DNA of 64,000 nucleotides, taken from contig NZ_BRCF01000009.1 in the NCBI RefSeq assembly GCF_023707985.1, positions 62,001 through 126,000 on the forward strand, written 5' to 3'. Made by a program: the position numbers and the translations under genes. This DNA is from Sporosarcina sp. NCCP-2716 (GTDB lineage Bacteria; Bacillota; Bacilli; Bacillales_A; Planococcaceae). The notes under the pieces are model-generated. The model worked only from the letters and a program-made list of their open reading frames with translations. It searched no databases and was not told the origin of the DNA. This document shows, piece after piece, positions 47,722 through 56,268 of the stretch (position 1 is the first letter of the stretch; every line of letters begins with the position of its first letter).

Positions 47722-48306
47722 GCTAAGTGACTGGACGAGCCAGATTCACGCCGGCACGGGCAGTTAAGCCACGCTTAAGTGACCGTACGGGCCCAAGTCA
47801 CGCCGGCACGGGCAGTTAAGGCCTGCTTAAGTGACCGGACGAGCCAGATACACGCCGGCATGGGCAGTTAAGGCCTGCTTAAGTGACCGGACGAGCCCAA
47901 TTCACGCCGGCACGGGCAGTTAAGGCCCGTTTAAGTGACCGTACGAGCCCAATTTACTCCTGCACGGGCAGTTAAGGCCTGCTTAAGTGACCGTAGGGGC
48001 CCATTTCACGCCGGCACGGGCAGTTAATGCCTGCTTAAGTGACCGGACGAGCCCAATTCACGCCGGCACGGGCAGTTAAGGCCCGTTTAAGTGACCGTAC
48101 GAGCCCAATTTACTCCTGCACGGGCAGTTAAGGCCTGCTTAAGTGACCGTACGAGCCCAAGTTACGCCGGCACGGGCAGTTAAAGCCCGCTTAAGTGACC
48201 CAATGAGCCCAAGTTACGCCGGCACGGGCAGTAAGGGCACGCCCTAGTGACCGTGCCTATGATAAAACCGAAAAACCGGGTACTAGAGACGTCCCCTAGT
48301 GACCGA
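47722..48306. repeat. 52-bp tandem repeat, array 2 (12 units)
   Basis: AAGTGAC or TAGTGAC recurs every 52 bases without a single slip, from 47725 to 48297 (11 periods). Typical units read CTTAAGTGACCG, ACGAGCCCAA, then ACGCCGGCACGGGCAGTTAAG. Arm pairs co-vary: CTTAA/TTAAG in most units, CTAGT/ACTAG in the unit starting 48245. Units starting 47881 and 47933 are copied exactly at 48037 and 48089, a 156-base duplication. The array fills the gap between scrR and the antiporter gene; no gene lies within it. Confidence 0.92.
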
Positions 48307-48344
48307 AATTGCGCCTCGCACTCTCACCCGGTCACAAACCACCA

Positions 48345-48401
48345 CATTCACAAGTTATCATGAATGTTCAAACATTCATGATTGTTTCACGCACAGGTAC
48401 C
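48345..48401. repeat. Left-truncated palindromic repeat, copy 13
   Basis: TTATCATGAATGTTCAAACATTCATGATT keeps the inner palindrome, and the right end TTTCACGCACAGGTACC is intact, but the GGTRCCTGTG left end is missing, as in copy 10. It starts about 40 bases after 52-bp array 2 and lies upstream of the antiporter gene, not after a stop codon. Confidence 0.75.
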
Positions 48402-48499
48402 GTCGACCCGCTCCGCAACACCGACAGGCACCATCCATACAACCCACGGGTTCGGTGCAGTATACTGAGGGTACACTAGTACAAACTAGGGGTGATTGG

Positions 48500-50095
48500 A
48501 TGGATTTGTTGCATTCTTTGCTGAGCGAGCCGCTCATTTTGTTGTTCGTGATTCTGTTCCTCGGTTCGTGGTTCGGGTCGCTGTCGGTGAAAGGGCTGAA
48601 TCTCGGGGCGGCCGGGGTGCTGCTGGTGGCCATGGTGTTCGGGCATTTCGGCTTCGCCGTGTCGCCGGTGATACAGAACTTCGGGCTGAGTCTGTTCATC
48701 GTCGGGATCGGGCTGCAGGCGGGGCCGCGGTTCTTCCGCATGCTGCGGACGAGCGGGCTCGTGTTCGGCATCCTGTCGCTGCTGATCATCGTGTTCGCCG
48801 TCGTGACGACCGTCGTAGTCGCGAAATGGTTCAACCTTGCGCCTGCGCTCAGTGTCGGCCTTATGACCGGCGCGCTGACGAGTACACCAGGGCTCGCGGC
48901 GGCGCTGCAGGCGACGCATGATCCGCTCGCTTCGGTCGGCTACGGGATCGCCTATCCGTTCGGTGTGCTGGCGGTCGTGCTGTTCGTCCAGCTGCTGCCG
49001 CGCCTCGGCAAGATCGATCTGCAGAAGGATCTCGAAAGTACGGTCAACCCGATCAGGACGGAAGGATCGCCAGTCGTCATCACGCTGGAGGTGACGAACC
49101 CGATGCTGCACAAGAGCAGTCTGAGCGAGCTGAATTTCGCTCCGTATGATGCGGTCGTCAGCCGGGTCATCCGGGACGGGCATACGATGATCGCGCTCGG
49201 TGATACGATTCTGCTGGAGGGCGATCATCTCGTCATCGTCGGCAACGAGACGAAGCTGCACGGCCTGACCGCTTATGTCGGCAGACGCGTCGAGACGGAC
49301 CTCGAGAATCCTGATAATGTCCATCTCCGGAAAGTTACAGTAGATGCCGATGAAGTGACCGGCAAGACGCTGAAGGAGCTGCGGCTGCGGAAAGATCACG
49401 GGACGACGGTCACCCGGATCACGCGGGAAGGCATCGAACTGCCGCAGAATCCGAACTTACCGCTGATCCGCGGGGATGTGCTGACGATCGTCAGTACGGA
49501 ACAGCGGCTCGATGAAGTCGAAGCGCTGTTCACGCGAAAAAAACTGGCAGTCACGAACTTGGACATCTTCTCGATCAGCATTACACTGCTGCTCGGCGTC
49601 CTGCTCGGCATGGTGCCGATCCCGATACCGGGTCTCGGCACGATTGAACTCGGCACTGCCGGCGGACCGCTGTTCGTCGCGCTGATCATCGGCCATTTCG
49701 GCAAGATCGGGCCGATCCATGTCCGCTATTACGGCCCGTCTAACCATGTCATCCGGGAACTCGGTCTCGTGCTCTTCCTCGCGGGTGCCGGGACGACAGC
49801 CGGAGCGGGCATCGTCGAAGTCATTCAGACCGAAGGCGTCAAGCTGGTCTTCGGCGGTGTGCTAATTACACTCGTGCCGATTTTCGCCGGGTATTTCGCC
49901 GCCCGCAAGCTGCTGAAGCTGAGCGTCGTGCATTCCCTCGGCGGCCTGTCCGGCGGAATGACGAGCACCCCTGCCCTCGGCGCGCTGAACCAGCTCATCG
50001 ATTCGGAAGACCCGGCGATCGCCTATGCGGCCGCCTATCCGTTCGCCCTGATCCTGGTCGCTGTCGCTTCCCAGCTGATCGTCTTCTTCCTATAG
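48500..50095 (+). CDS. AspT/YidE-type (AAE family) membrane antiporter
   Basis: 531 residues in two homologous membrane halves (helices at about 10-150 and 365-530) with a central cytoplasmic hydrophilic region holding two TrkA-C-like domains (about 180-350: ALGDTILLEGDHLVIVG, LIRGDVLTIVS). The repeated motifs LTSTPGLAAAL and GMTSTPALGAL are characteristic of the aspartate:alanine exchanger family. Substrate unknown. The start at 48500 follows AGGGGTGA; the longer upstream frame runs into the repeats. Confidence 0.85.
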   Translation: MDLLHSLLSEPLILLFVILFLGSWFGSLSVKGLNLGAAGVLLVAMVFGHFGFAVSPVIQNFGLSLFIVGIGLQAGPRFFRMLRTSGLVFGILSLLIIVFAVVTTVVVAKWFNLAPALSVGLMTGALTSTPGLAAALQATHDPLASVGYGIAYPFGVLAVVLFVQLLPRLGKIDLQKDLESTVNPIRTEGSPVVITLEVTNPMLHKSSLSELNFAPYDAVVSRVIRDGHTMIALGDTILLEGDHLVIVGNETKLHGLTAYVGRRVETDLENPDNVHLRKVTVDADEVTGKTLKELRLRKDHGTTVTRITREGIELPQNPNLPLIRGDVLTIVSTEQRLDEVEALFTRKKLAVTNLDIFSISITLLLGVLLGMVPIPIPGLGTIELGTAGGPLFVALIIGHFGKIGPIHVRYYGPSNHVIRELGLVLFLAGAGTTAGAGIVEVIQTEGVKLVFGGVLITLVPIFAGYFAARKLLKLSVVHSLGGLSGGMTSTPALGALNQLIDSEDPAIAYAAAYPFALILVAVASQLIVFFL

Positions 50096-50136
50096 AAAAC
50101 CCCCTCTTGCGATGAATTCATCACAAGCGGGGGTTT
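50096..50136. terminator. Bidirectional intrinsic terminator
   Basis: AAAACCCCC pairs with GGGGGTTTT around an inner stem (TTGCGATGA/TCATCACAA), with A and T runs on both sides. It lies between two convergent genes, the antiporter and the MFS transporter, and can serve both. Confidence 0.85.
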
Positions 50137-50148
50137 TGTTTTTCATCT

Positions 50149-51330
50149 TTATAACGGCTGGTGGATCGGGTCGTTCGTGACATCCTTCCGCCGCATCCAG
50201 ACAAAGGCGAGTGCTGCGCCGCCGATCAGGACGAATGTCGCAAAGTAGAACGGGTAGTCGAGATCGATGTCGAACATCATGCCGCCGAGGATCGGGCCGA
50301 ACACGTTGCCGATGCTCGTGAACATGGAGTTCATGCCTCCGACGAATCCTTGCTCGTTGCCGGCGATTTTCGAAAGATACGACGTCGCGGCCGGGCGGAT
50401 CAGGTCGAATCCGACGAAGACGACGATCGTCACCGCGAGAATGGCGAAGTAATGGCTGACGACCGTCATGGCGGCGACGAGGACAGCTGACAGGACGAGA
50501 CACCAGAAGATCAGGCGCTTTTCCCCCATCCGTTTCGCCAGCCAGTCGAACAGGACGACTTGTGCGATTGCTCCGACAATTCCGCTGCCCGTGATGATGA
50601 TTGCGATATCCGTCGGTGTGAATCCGAATTTGTGATCCACGAACAGGCTGAAGATCGACTCAAATGAAGCGAGCCCGAATGACAGGACGAAGATAACGAT
50701 GAAGACGATCAGGTACATCGGCGCGAAGACACGTTTGAAGCCGGGTTTCTTGGCGTTCACCGTCTCCACATGCTGCCGCTCAGGCTCCCGCAGCATGACG
50801 AGCGAGAAGATTGCTGCGAACAGCGCAAGGCCTGCCGCGAAGAAGAACGGGACCCGCGTACCGAGGCCGGCAAGGAATCCGCCGATGCCCGGTCCGAGGA
50901 TGAACCCCGTCGAAATTGCAGCGGACATGTAGCCGAGCGCTTTCGCCCGGTTTTCGGTCGTCGTGATATCCGCGATGAACGCCGTGACCGCCGGCATGAT
51001 GAACGCTGCGCTGACACCGCCGACAATCCGGGAGGCGTACAGAACGGGCAGAGTTTGGCCGACTGCGAACAGCAGCTCGGAGAAACTGAACATGAGCAGA
51101 CCCATGACGATCATCTTTTTCCGTCCGATGGAATCGACCCAGCGGCCTGACAGCGGTGAGGCGATCAGCTGGGCGATCGCAAAGAATGCGACGAGATAGC
51201 CGACCACTTTACCGGTCAGGTGCAGTTCGTTCATGAGGGTCGGCATGACCGGGATAATGAGGCCGATGCCTAAAAAGGCGATCAGCAGGTTGGCCAGCAG
51301 CAGCCAAAGGGCAAAGGGTGTTTTTTTCAT
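50149..51330 (-). CDS. MFS multidrug efflux transporter (NorA/Bmr-like)
   Basis: 393 residues, 12 TM helices. Motif A-like GRWVDSIGRKKMIVMGL lies between helices 2 and 3, and the antiporter motif C is in GYMSAAISTGFILGPGIGGFLAG (TM5). The size and motifs match drug:H+ antiporters of the Bmr/NorA/Blt or TetA(L) subset. It ends at a shared terminator. No local regulator is adjacent. Confidence 0.87.
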   Translation of the reverse strand: MKKTPFALWLLLANLLIAFLGIGLIIPVMPTLMNELHLTGKVVGYLVAFFAIAQLIASPLSGRWVDSIGRKKMIVMGLLMFSFSELLFAVGQTLPVLYASRIVGGVSAAFIMPAVTAFIADITTTENRAKALGYMSAAISTGFILGPGIGGFLAGLGTRVPFFFAAGLALFAAIFSLVMLREPERQHVETVNAKKPGFKRVFAPMYLIVFIVIFVLSFGLASFESIFSLFVDHKFGFTPTDIAIIITGSGIVGAIAQVVLFDWLAKRMGEKRLIFWCLVLSAVLVAAMTVVSHYFAILAVTIVVFVGFDLIRPAATSYLSKIAGNEQGFVGGMNSMFTSIGNVFGPILGGMMFDIDLDYPFYFATFVLIGGAALAFVWMRRKDVTNDPIHQPL

Positions 51331-51449
51331 TGCGATACGCTCCTACAGCCAGGTTGAATGCAAATTTGTCTATTTCCCAATGGTAGCATGAACGTCAAGT
51401 ATAGCGTAACTAATCCGCCTGCCGGACTGGGAAAACGTCCGGCCAGCCG

Positions 51450-53138
51450 TCAGAATGCACCCGCACCGCCTCCGCCGCCTCCCGTACCGCCGCCGGAGGA
51501 ACCGGACGACGAGGAACTGCTGACGTGCTGCGCCACTGCGGTGTCGGCCCGCGTGAACTGCCGGGCGGAGACTTCGGCGAGCATGAAATAGGCGAGCATA
51601 TTCGGATTGCTCTGGAACAGCGGGTACTGCATCATCGCGTCCCTCTTCTCTTTCTCGAATGTGTTCGTGCCGACTGCATAGATGACCGCCCGCTTCTGGT
51701 CATCGTCGAGCCGGTCCGAGAAATCGGATTCGGTCATACGCGGCATCCGTTCCGCAAACGATTTCCATTGGTTACGGACTCCGTAGCCCTTCACGGAATA
51801 CGGCTGATTGAAGATCCCCGTCATGATGAGGAGCAGCGACAGCGGGATGAAGCCCGCCAGCCACCACGGCAGTCCGTACACCGCGAACACGATCATCGGC
51901 GGGACGAGCAGCAGGCCCGCTGCAATCGATACTAGCGCATATTTCAGTGAGGACCCGCTGACACCGGCTTCCTTCACTTCCTCCGACACTGCGTTCCGCC
52001 ATTCCGTCCGGGCTTCATCATAAGCTTCCGCTGCTTTCATGGCCGCATTCTGTTTTCCGCCGAGCACGTCCAGGTCGCTGAAGCGGAAGACCTGCCCGTC
52101 GCCCGTCTTGTCGAACAGCCACTCGAGCAGCAGCCGCTCATGCTCATGATCGACATCCCGGCTGCGCAGGCGGAACCCTTCGTCACCTTCCCGCTCGATG
52201 TTGCCTTTCCTGATCAGATCGAGCAAAGCCGAGGTCAGGAGGGACTCCGGCTCCGTGATCGCACTCGTGAAATCGATCGTCGCCGGCAGGCTCATGACCT
52301 GATCCGGCACGAAATACGGATCCGGATACTGCTCTGCCGCTTCGCGTTTCCTTTCCTTCTTCCGTCGGCGCATGAAGCTCAGCAGCGCCGCGAAGACAGC
52401 TGCACCGAGGACGAATACGATCGGCGCAGCCGTTTTGCCCGCTTCATGCATCCGTTCGTAGCGCGCCATCTTCGCGTCGAGCTTCTCCTTCTCCGCCAGC
52501 AGTACCGGCCGGATCTCTGAGCTTGAAGGCTCCTTCATGGCCGGGAAAACGGCCATGCCCATGCCTACACGGATATCCGCATTCTGCTCCGACGGCACCT
52601 TCCCGAGCCGGAAGATAACAGTACCGTCCGGTTCCACGGCAGGCGCCGTCAGGGCAGCATCATATCCGAATGCGATCACATCCGCAGTCGGAGCCGGCGG
52701 ATGCACGGTGACCGTCACATCCTTGAACTCGGTTTCGTTCCGGTCGTCGAAGAACGGCCAGTAAAAGTCCGCCATATCGGTGTAGGCCGCGACTCCGCCC
52801 ACAATCGTATACGTCAGCTGGATGGTGACCGTCTCGTCTTTCGCTTTTCGGTGGACACGATAGTCGCCGCCCGCCCGTTCGACGGAAAGCTCCCTGCCAT
52901 TCTCCGATGCTTGTACGTCCCGGATCTCAGACCCCTTTTTCGGATAAATCGCCCGGGTGATGCCGTTGAACGAGCCGCTGAAGCGGTAAGTCAGCTCCTC
53001 CTTCACATGCACCTGTCCATTCTCCTCCAGCTGAGCATCGATTGTGAACGCGTCAATTTCGAAGCTCTTCGCGGATACCGCTGTCGGCAATGCGAGGAAC
53101 ATTGTCAGTATCAGCAGGCCGCTGATCAATTTTTTCAT
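51450..53138 (-). CDS. DUF2207 membrane protein
   Basis: 562 residues from the ATG at 53138 (AGAGGTGATTCCG). Signal peptide (LTMFLALPTAVSA), an extracellular beta-rich DUF2207 domain (IDAFTIDAQLEENGQVHVKEELTYRFSG to about 215), TM helices at about 240-260 and 410-450, a cytoplasmic domain between them, and a Ser/Gly-rich C-terminus (SSSSSGSSGGGTGGGGGG). DUF2207 proteins are widespread, cell-envelope located and of unknown function. Confidence 0.87.
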   Translation of the reverse strand: MKKLISGLLILTMFLALPTAVSAKSFEIDAFTIDAQLEENGQVHVKEELTYRFSGSFNGITRAIYPKKGSEIRDVQASENGRELSVERAGGDYRVHRKAKDETVTIQLTYTIVGGVAAYTDMADFYWPFFDDRNETEFKDVTVTVHPPAPTADVIAFGYDAALTAPAVEPDGTVIFRLGKVPSEQNADIRVGMGMAVFPAMKEPSSSEIRPVLLAEKEKLDAKMARYERMHEAGKTAAPIVFVLGAAVFAALLSFMRRRKKERKREAAEQYPDPYFVPDQVMSLPATIDFTSAITEPESLLTSALLDLIRKGNIEREGDEGFRLRSRDVDHEHERLLLEWLFDKTGDGQVFRFSDLDVLGGKQNAAMKAAEAYDEARTEWRNAVSEEVKEAGVSGSSLKYALVSIAAGLLLVPPMIVFAVYGLPWWLAGFIPLSLLLIMTGIFNQPYSVKGYGVRNQWKSFAERMPRMTESDFSDRLDDDQKRAVIYAVGTNTFEKEKRDAMMQYPLFQSNPNMLAYFMLAEVSARQFTRADTAVAQHVSSSSSSGSSGGGTGGGGGGAGAF

Positions 53139-53215
53139 CGGAATCACCTCTTCGTTCACTTACGGTCAAAACACGAAAAAGTTTCATTGATTCGACAAAT
53201 CATGCCATGCCCGGG

Positions 53216-54592
53216 TCATGAAATCCGGACAGTTTCTTGCAGAGGCTTGGACGCTTTCCTGCCAAGATAGAGCGCTAGCAGCAGTGTCAGCAGATCAGCG
53301 ATCGGAATAGCTGCGAGGACCGACAAGGCCGGCGCTAGCTGCAACTCCAGACTTTGCACAGCATACGGGAGCACAAGGATAAGAGGGATGACCACTAGCA
53401 CCTGGCGGAAACTGGCGATCAGGAGCGACTGTTTCTCATACCCAGTCACCTGCAACAGCGTGATAACCGTATACGTAATACCGACGAGCGGGAACGTCAG
53501 GAACAGAAGATCCAACATAACGGCGGCCTGATCCGTGACCTCGCTGCTGCCTGACATGAGACCTGCAATCCATCCGCCTGCAGAGAAGGAGGCAGCCGCT
53601 CCAGCAATTCCGTAGGCGGCGGTAATCAGGATTGTCCTGACAGAAACCGCACGCTGTTTGTCACGCTCACCGCGGCCGCTGAAATATGCGAGGATGGACT
53701 GGACCGACTGCGTGAGACCAATGATCGGCATCAGCAGCAGCATGTATACTTTGTTCGCGACTGCCCAGGCTCCCACTTGTACGGCACCTGCATACTCAAG
53801 GAGCTGTCGGTTGACGAAGAAGGCTGTGAGACCGGCAAGCGACTGCAGAACGGTCTGGACAGAGCCGATGATGATGAGCCGCCGGGTAATTGCCATCGTC
53901 TCGGACAGCGGCAGGTGTCTGTACACGAACCAAAATCCTTTTTTCTTCAGCCAGAGCATGGCCACAGCGGCACAGATTAGTTCACTCACCAATGTGCCGA
54001 GGGCGATGCCTGTCATCCCGAGCTGCAGCCCGAACGTCAGGACAGCGTTCGCGGCGATATTCAGGACAACGGACGCCGTGATGATCACCATTTCCGTTTT
54101 CGGGTGTCCGAAAGCCCGAATGACGCTTGTTAGCAGATAGCCGACTGAACTGAACACATTGCTGATCAACAGGACGCTCATGTACGCCCTTGCCTGAAGA
54201 AGCGCCTCGCCGGCTGCACCGAGGGCACCGAGAAGCGGATCCAGCATGAGCCAGACCGCAAGCGACAGCAGCGTATTCAGGACAATCGTCATGATAATAC
54301 CTGTCTGCAGATGGCTGTCCAGTGACCGCCTGTCTTGACTGCCGAACAGTGACGATACCGTGATGGCTGTCGATACGGCGAACAAGGATTGAACGGCGAC
54401 AAACAGACCGAGCAGCGGTGCCGCCAGCCCCATGGCAGTGAGAGCTGCTTCCGAGACGCCCCCTAAATGCCCAGCGAAAGCCGTGTCGATGACCCCTGTC
54501 ATCAATTCGACGATTAACGATAAGATCGCAGGCATGGAAAATATTAAAATAAGCCGGTTCACAGAATACCGGGTGTATATCGACTGTTCCAT
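53216..54592 (-). CDS. MATE family multidrug exporter
   Basis: 458 residues with 12 TM helices in two similar halves. N-lobe IFSMPAILSLIVELMTGVIDTAFAGHLGG and C-lobe AWAVANKVYMLLLMPIIGLTQSVQSILAYFSG match the MepA/NorM families. It uses a sodium or proton gradient to export cationic drugs. A basic cytoplasmic end (GRKASKPLQETVRIS) follows. Confidence 0.9.
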   Translation of the reverse strand: MEQSIYTRYSVNRLILIFSMPAILSLIVELMTGVIDTAFAGHLGGVSEAALTAMGLAAPLLGLFVAVQSLFAVSTAITVSSLFGSQDRRSLDSHLQTGIIMTIVLNTLLSLAVWLMLDPLLGALGAAGEALLQARAYMSVLLISNVFSSVGYLLTSVIRAFGHPKTEMVIITASVVLNIAANAVLTFGLQLGMTGIALGTLVSELICAAVAMLWLKKKGFWFVYRHLPLSETMAITRRLIIIGSVQTVLQSLAGLTAFFVNRQLLEYAGAVQVGAWAVANKVYMLLLMPIIGLTQSVQSILAYFSGRGERDKQRAVSVRTILITAAYGIAGAAASFSAGGWIAGLMSGSSEVTDQAAVMLDLLFLTFPLVGITYTVITLLQVTGYEKQSLLIASFRQVLVVIPLILVLPYAVQSLELQLAPALSVLAAIPIADLLTLLLALYLGRKASKPLQETVRIS

Positions 54593-54648
54593 CGATTATC
54601 CCTCCATGTATCCAGTGTACCGGCCAAATCGGACAGGTAATGTCTTAT

Positions 54649-55308
54649 TTAAAATGAAAATGGAAGTACTTTGTCTTTCACTTCCAAGTAAGGCGGAAAA
54701 TTACGTTTAAATTCTTCATCTGTCTGACAGAACTGTGTCACTTCTTGCAGCGGGACAAGACGAAGCCCATCGGACTCCCCATACAAGTGTAGCCCGTCGC
54801 GGCGCAGCACATAACCGATCGGCGCAACCGGCCGGGTCGTTCCGCATGCTGTCAACAGGATCCTGCATTCATCATCCAGGCATCGGTTGACCGCCTCAAA
54901 CAGCGGGCCTTCCACCGACACAGGGGCATCTGTCAGGTCAGCGGTGAAGTATTCGGACGCGTCATGATCGAGCAGCCCGATGAAATCCGGATCGATCAAT
55001 GCGAGTTTACTGAGGATCGCCGTCTTTTGATCTCTTTGCGATAGCTGATCATACAGGGATAATGCGAACGCGCTGGTCTGCAAGTCCTGTTTTGTCAAGA
55101 AACTGCGGGACAGTTTGTAGGACGGATCAATGAAAATCCCTCCGTCCCTTCCCTGCCTGCAGTGAAGCGGAACACCAAGCCCTGACAATCTGTCGACATC
55201 CCGTTGGATCGTTTTCACACTGACACCGAATTTTTCAGCAAGTTCCCGGTGGGTCGCCTGCTTCTGTTTCAGCAAGTCGAGCAGCAGTTCCAGCTGCCTG
55301 CTTCGCAT
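54649..55308 (-). CDS. HTH transcriptional regulator, YobV/WYL-like with shortened C-terminus
   Basis: 219 residues. HTH_11/DeoR-type N-terminus (LLDLLKQKQATHRELAEKFGVSVKTIQRDVDRLSGLGVPLHCRQGRDGGIFI), then a helical linker, and a shortened effector domain (GPLFEAVNRCLDDECRILLTACGTTRPVAPIGYVLRRDGLHLYGESDG) like the WYL core. WYL proteins usually run to 300 residues or more, so this is a short form. It lies 3 bases after the kinase gene and may control that operon. Confidence 0.83.
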   Translation of the reverse strand: MRSRQLELLLDLLKQKQATHRELAEKFGVSVKTIQRDVDRLSGLGVPLHCRQGRDGGIFIDPSYKLSRSFLTKQDLQTSAFALSLYDQLSQRDQKTAILSKLALIDPDFIGLLDHDASEYFTADLTDAPVSVEGPLFEAVNRCLDDECRILLTACGTTRPVAPIGYVLRRDGLHLYGESDGLRLVPLQEVTQFCQTDEEFKRNFPPYLEVKDKVLPFSF

Positions 55309-55311
55309 ATG

Positions 55312-56268
55312 TCATTCCTCCTGACGGCTCTGATGACGGCTCTGATGATGCCTCGCACGCTCTGCAATCACGTCGATCGGTGCGTCAGTTGTGCAGATAA
55401 CTGTGGCATGTGGACACCTTGCAGTCAATTTTTCTTCAAGCTGCGAGAACAGCCGGTCGAAATGCTGCAAGTTCCCGCCTGCGCAATAGACAGGACACGC
55501 CTGGCCGGCGAGCCCCAGGCGCCGTATGGCCGCTGCCGTCATGTCTCCAAGTTCCTCTGCCGCTTCTTCGATGAGCAGGATCGATGTGCGGTCGCCTTCC
55601 TCTGCAGCTATTGCAAGTTCCCGCGTCAGCCCCGCCACCGTATGGCCGGAGAACGCCGGGCCGTTCACCCAGTTGCACAGTTCGTCCACAGACTGCATGC
55701 GCAGCCGTGCAAGCACTTTCCCGGTCAGCGCTGTCGCCGGCTCCCGACCGTCCGCCGCACGGAACACGGCATCGATCACCCGCATGCCCATCCAGCGGCC
55801 TCCGCCGCCATCGCCTGTCCGGTGGCCCCAGCCGCCTGCGCGGATGACCGTCCCCTCATCATCCTGCGCAAAAGCGATAGCACCCGTGCCGGAAATGAGC
55901 AGTACTCCGGGCTCATCGTGCAACAGCCCTTTCAGCACGGAAAAGGCATCGTTTTCAACAAGCAGATCCCGGATCATCAGGTTCTGCCGTCCGAATACGT
56001 CCCGCAGCATTTCTGTGATCTGCGTCTCGTCTTCCGGCGTGTCCGTCCCCGCCAGCGCGAACACAGCCGTATCGATGACGCCGTCCGGACAAAACTGCAG
56101 CAGTTCGGCAGCCGCTTCTTCCATGACTTGACGGAAGGCCGTTTCCCCGACGGCATGCCAGTTAGAGCCGCCTTTTTCGGCCGCGTACAACTCCGCTTCC
56201 TGCTCATCACGCAGGGAAAAAGCGGTTTTCGAGCCTCCGCCATCAACCGCGAGGAGCCGCCGATTCAT
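55312..56268 (-). CDS. BadF/BadG-type sugar kinase (N-acetylglucosamine kinase-like)
   Basis: 318 residues. Actin-like ATPase fold: LLAVDGGGSKTAFSL (phosphate 1), TAVFALAGTDTPED, LLISGTGAIAFAQ (phosphate 2), and GGWGHRTGDGGGGRWMG. This matches GlcNAc/MurNAc-type kinases. The ATG at 56268 overlaps the stop of the upstream HAD gene by 4 bases. The C-terminus has a short duplication (RHHQSRHQSR), caused by a tandem repeat of GATGACGGCTCT in the DNA. Confidence 0.85.
   Translation of the reverse strand: MNRRLLAVDGGGSKTAFSLRDEQEAELYAAEKGGSNWHAVGETAFRQVMEEAAAELLQFCPDGVIDTAVFALAGTDTPEDETQITEMLRDVFGRQNLMIRDLLVENDAFSVLKGLLHDEPGVLLISGTGAIAFAQDDEGTVIRAGGWGHRTGDGGGGRWMGMRVIDAVFRAADGREPATALTGKVLARLRMQSVDELCNWVNGPAFSGHTVAGLTRELAIAAEEGDRTSILLIEEAAEELGDMTAAAIRRLGLAGQACPVYCAGGNLQHFDRLFSQLEEKLTARCPHATVICTTDAPIDVIAERARHHQSRHQSRQEE

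Noticed and set aside
47722..48306. CRISPR array
   Set aside because: The whole 52-bp period is repetitive with no unique spacers, the units have diverged throughout, and no cas genes are in the window.
48476..49399. Long minus-strand frame opposite the antiporter gene
   Set aside because: Very rich in Arg, Gln, Asp and His with no domain; it lies over a convincing membrane protein frame.
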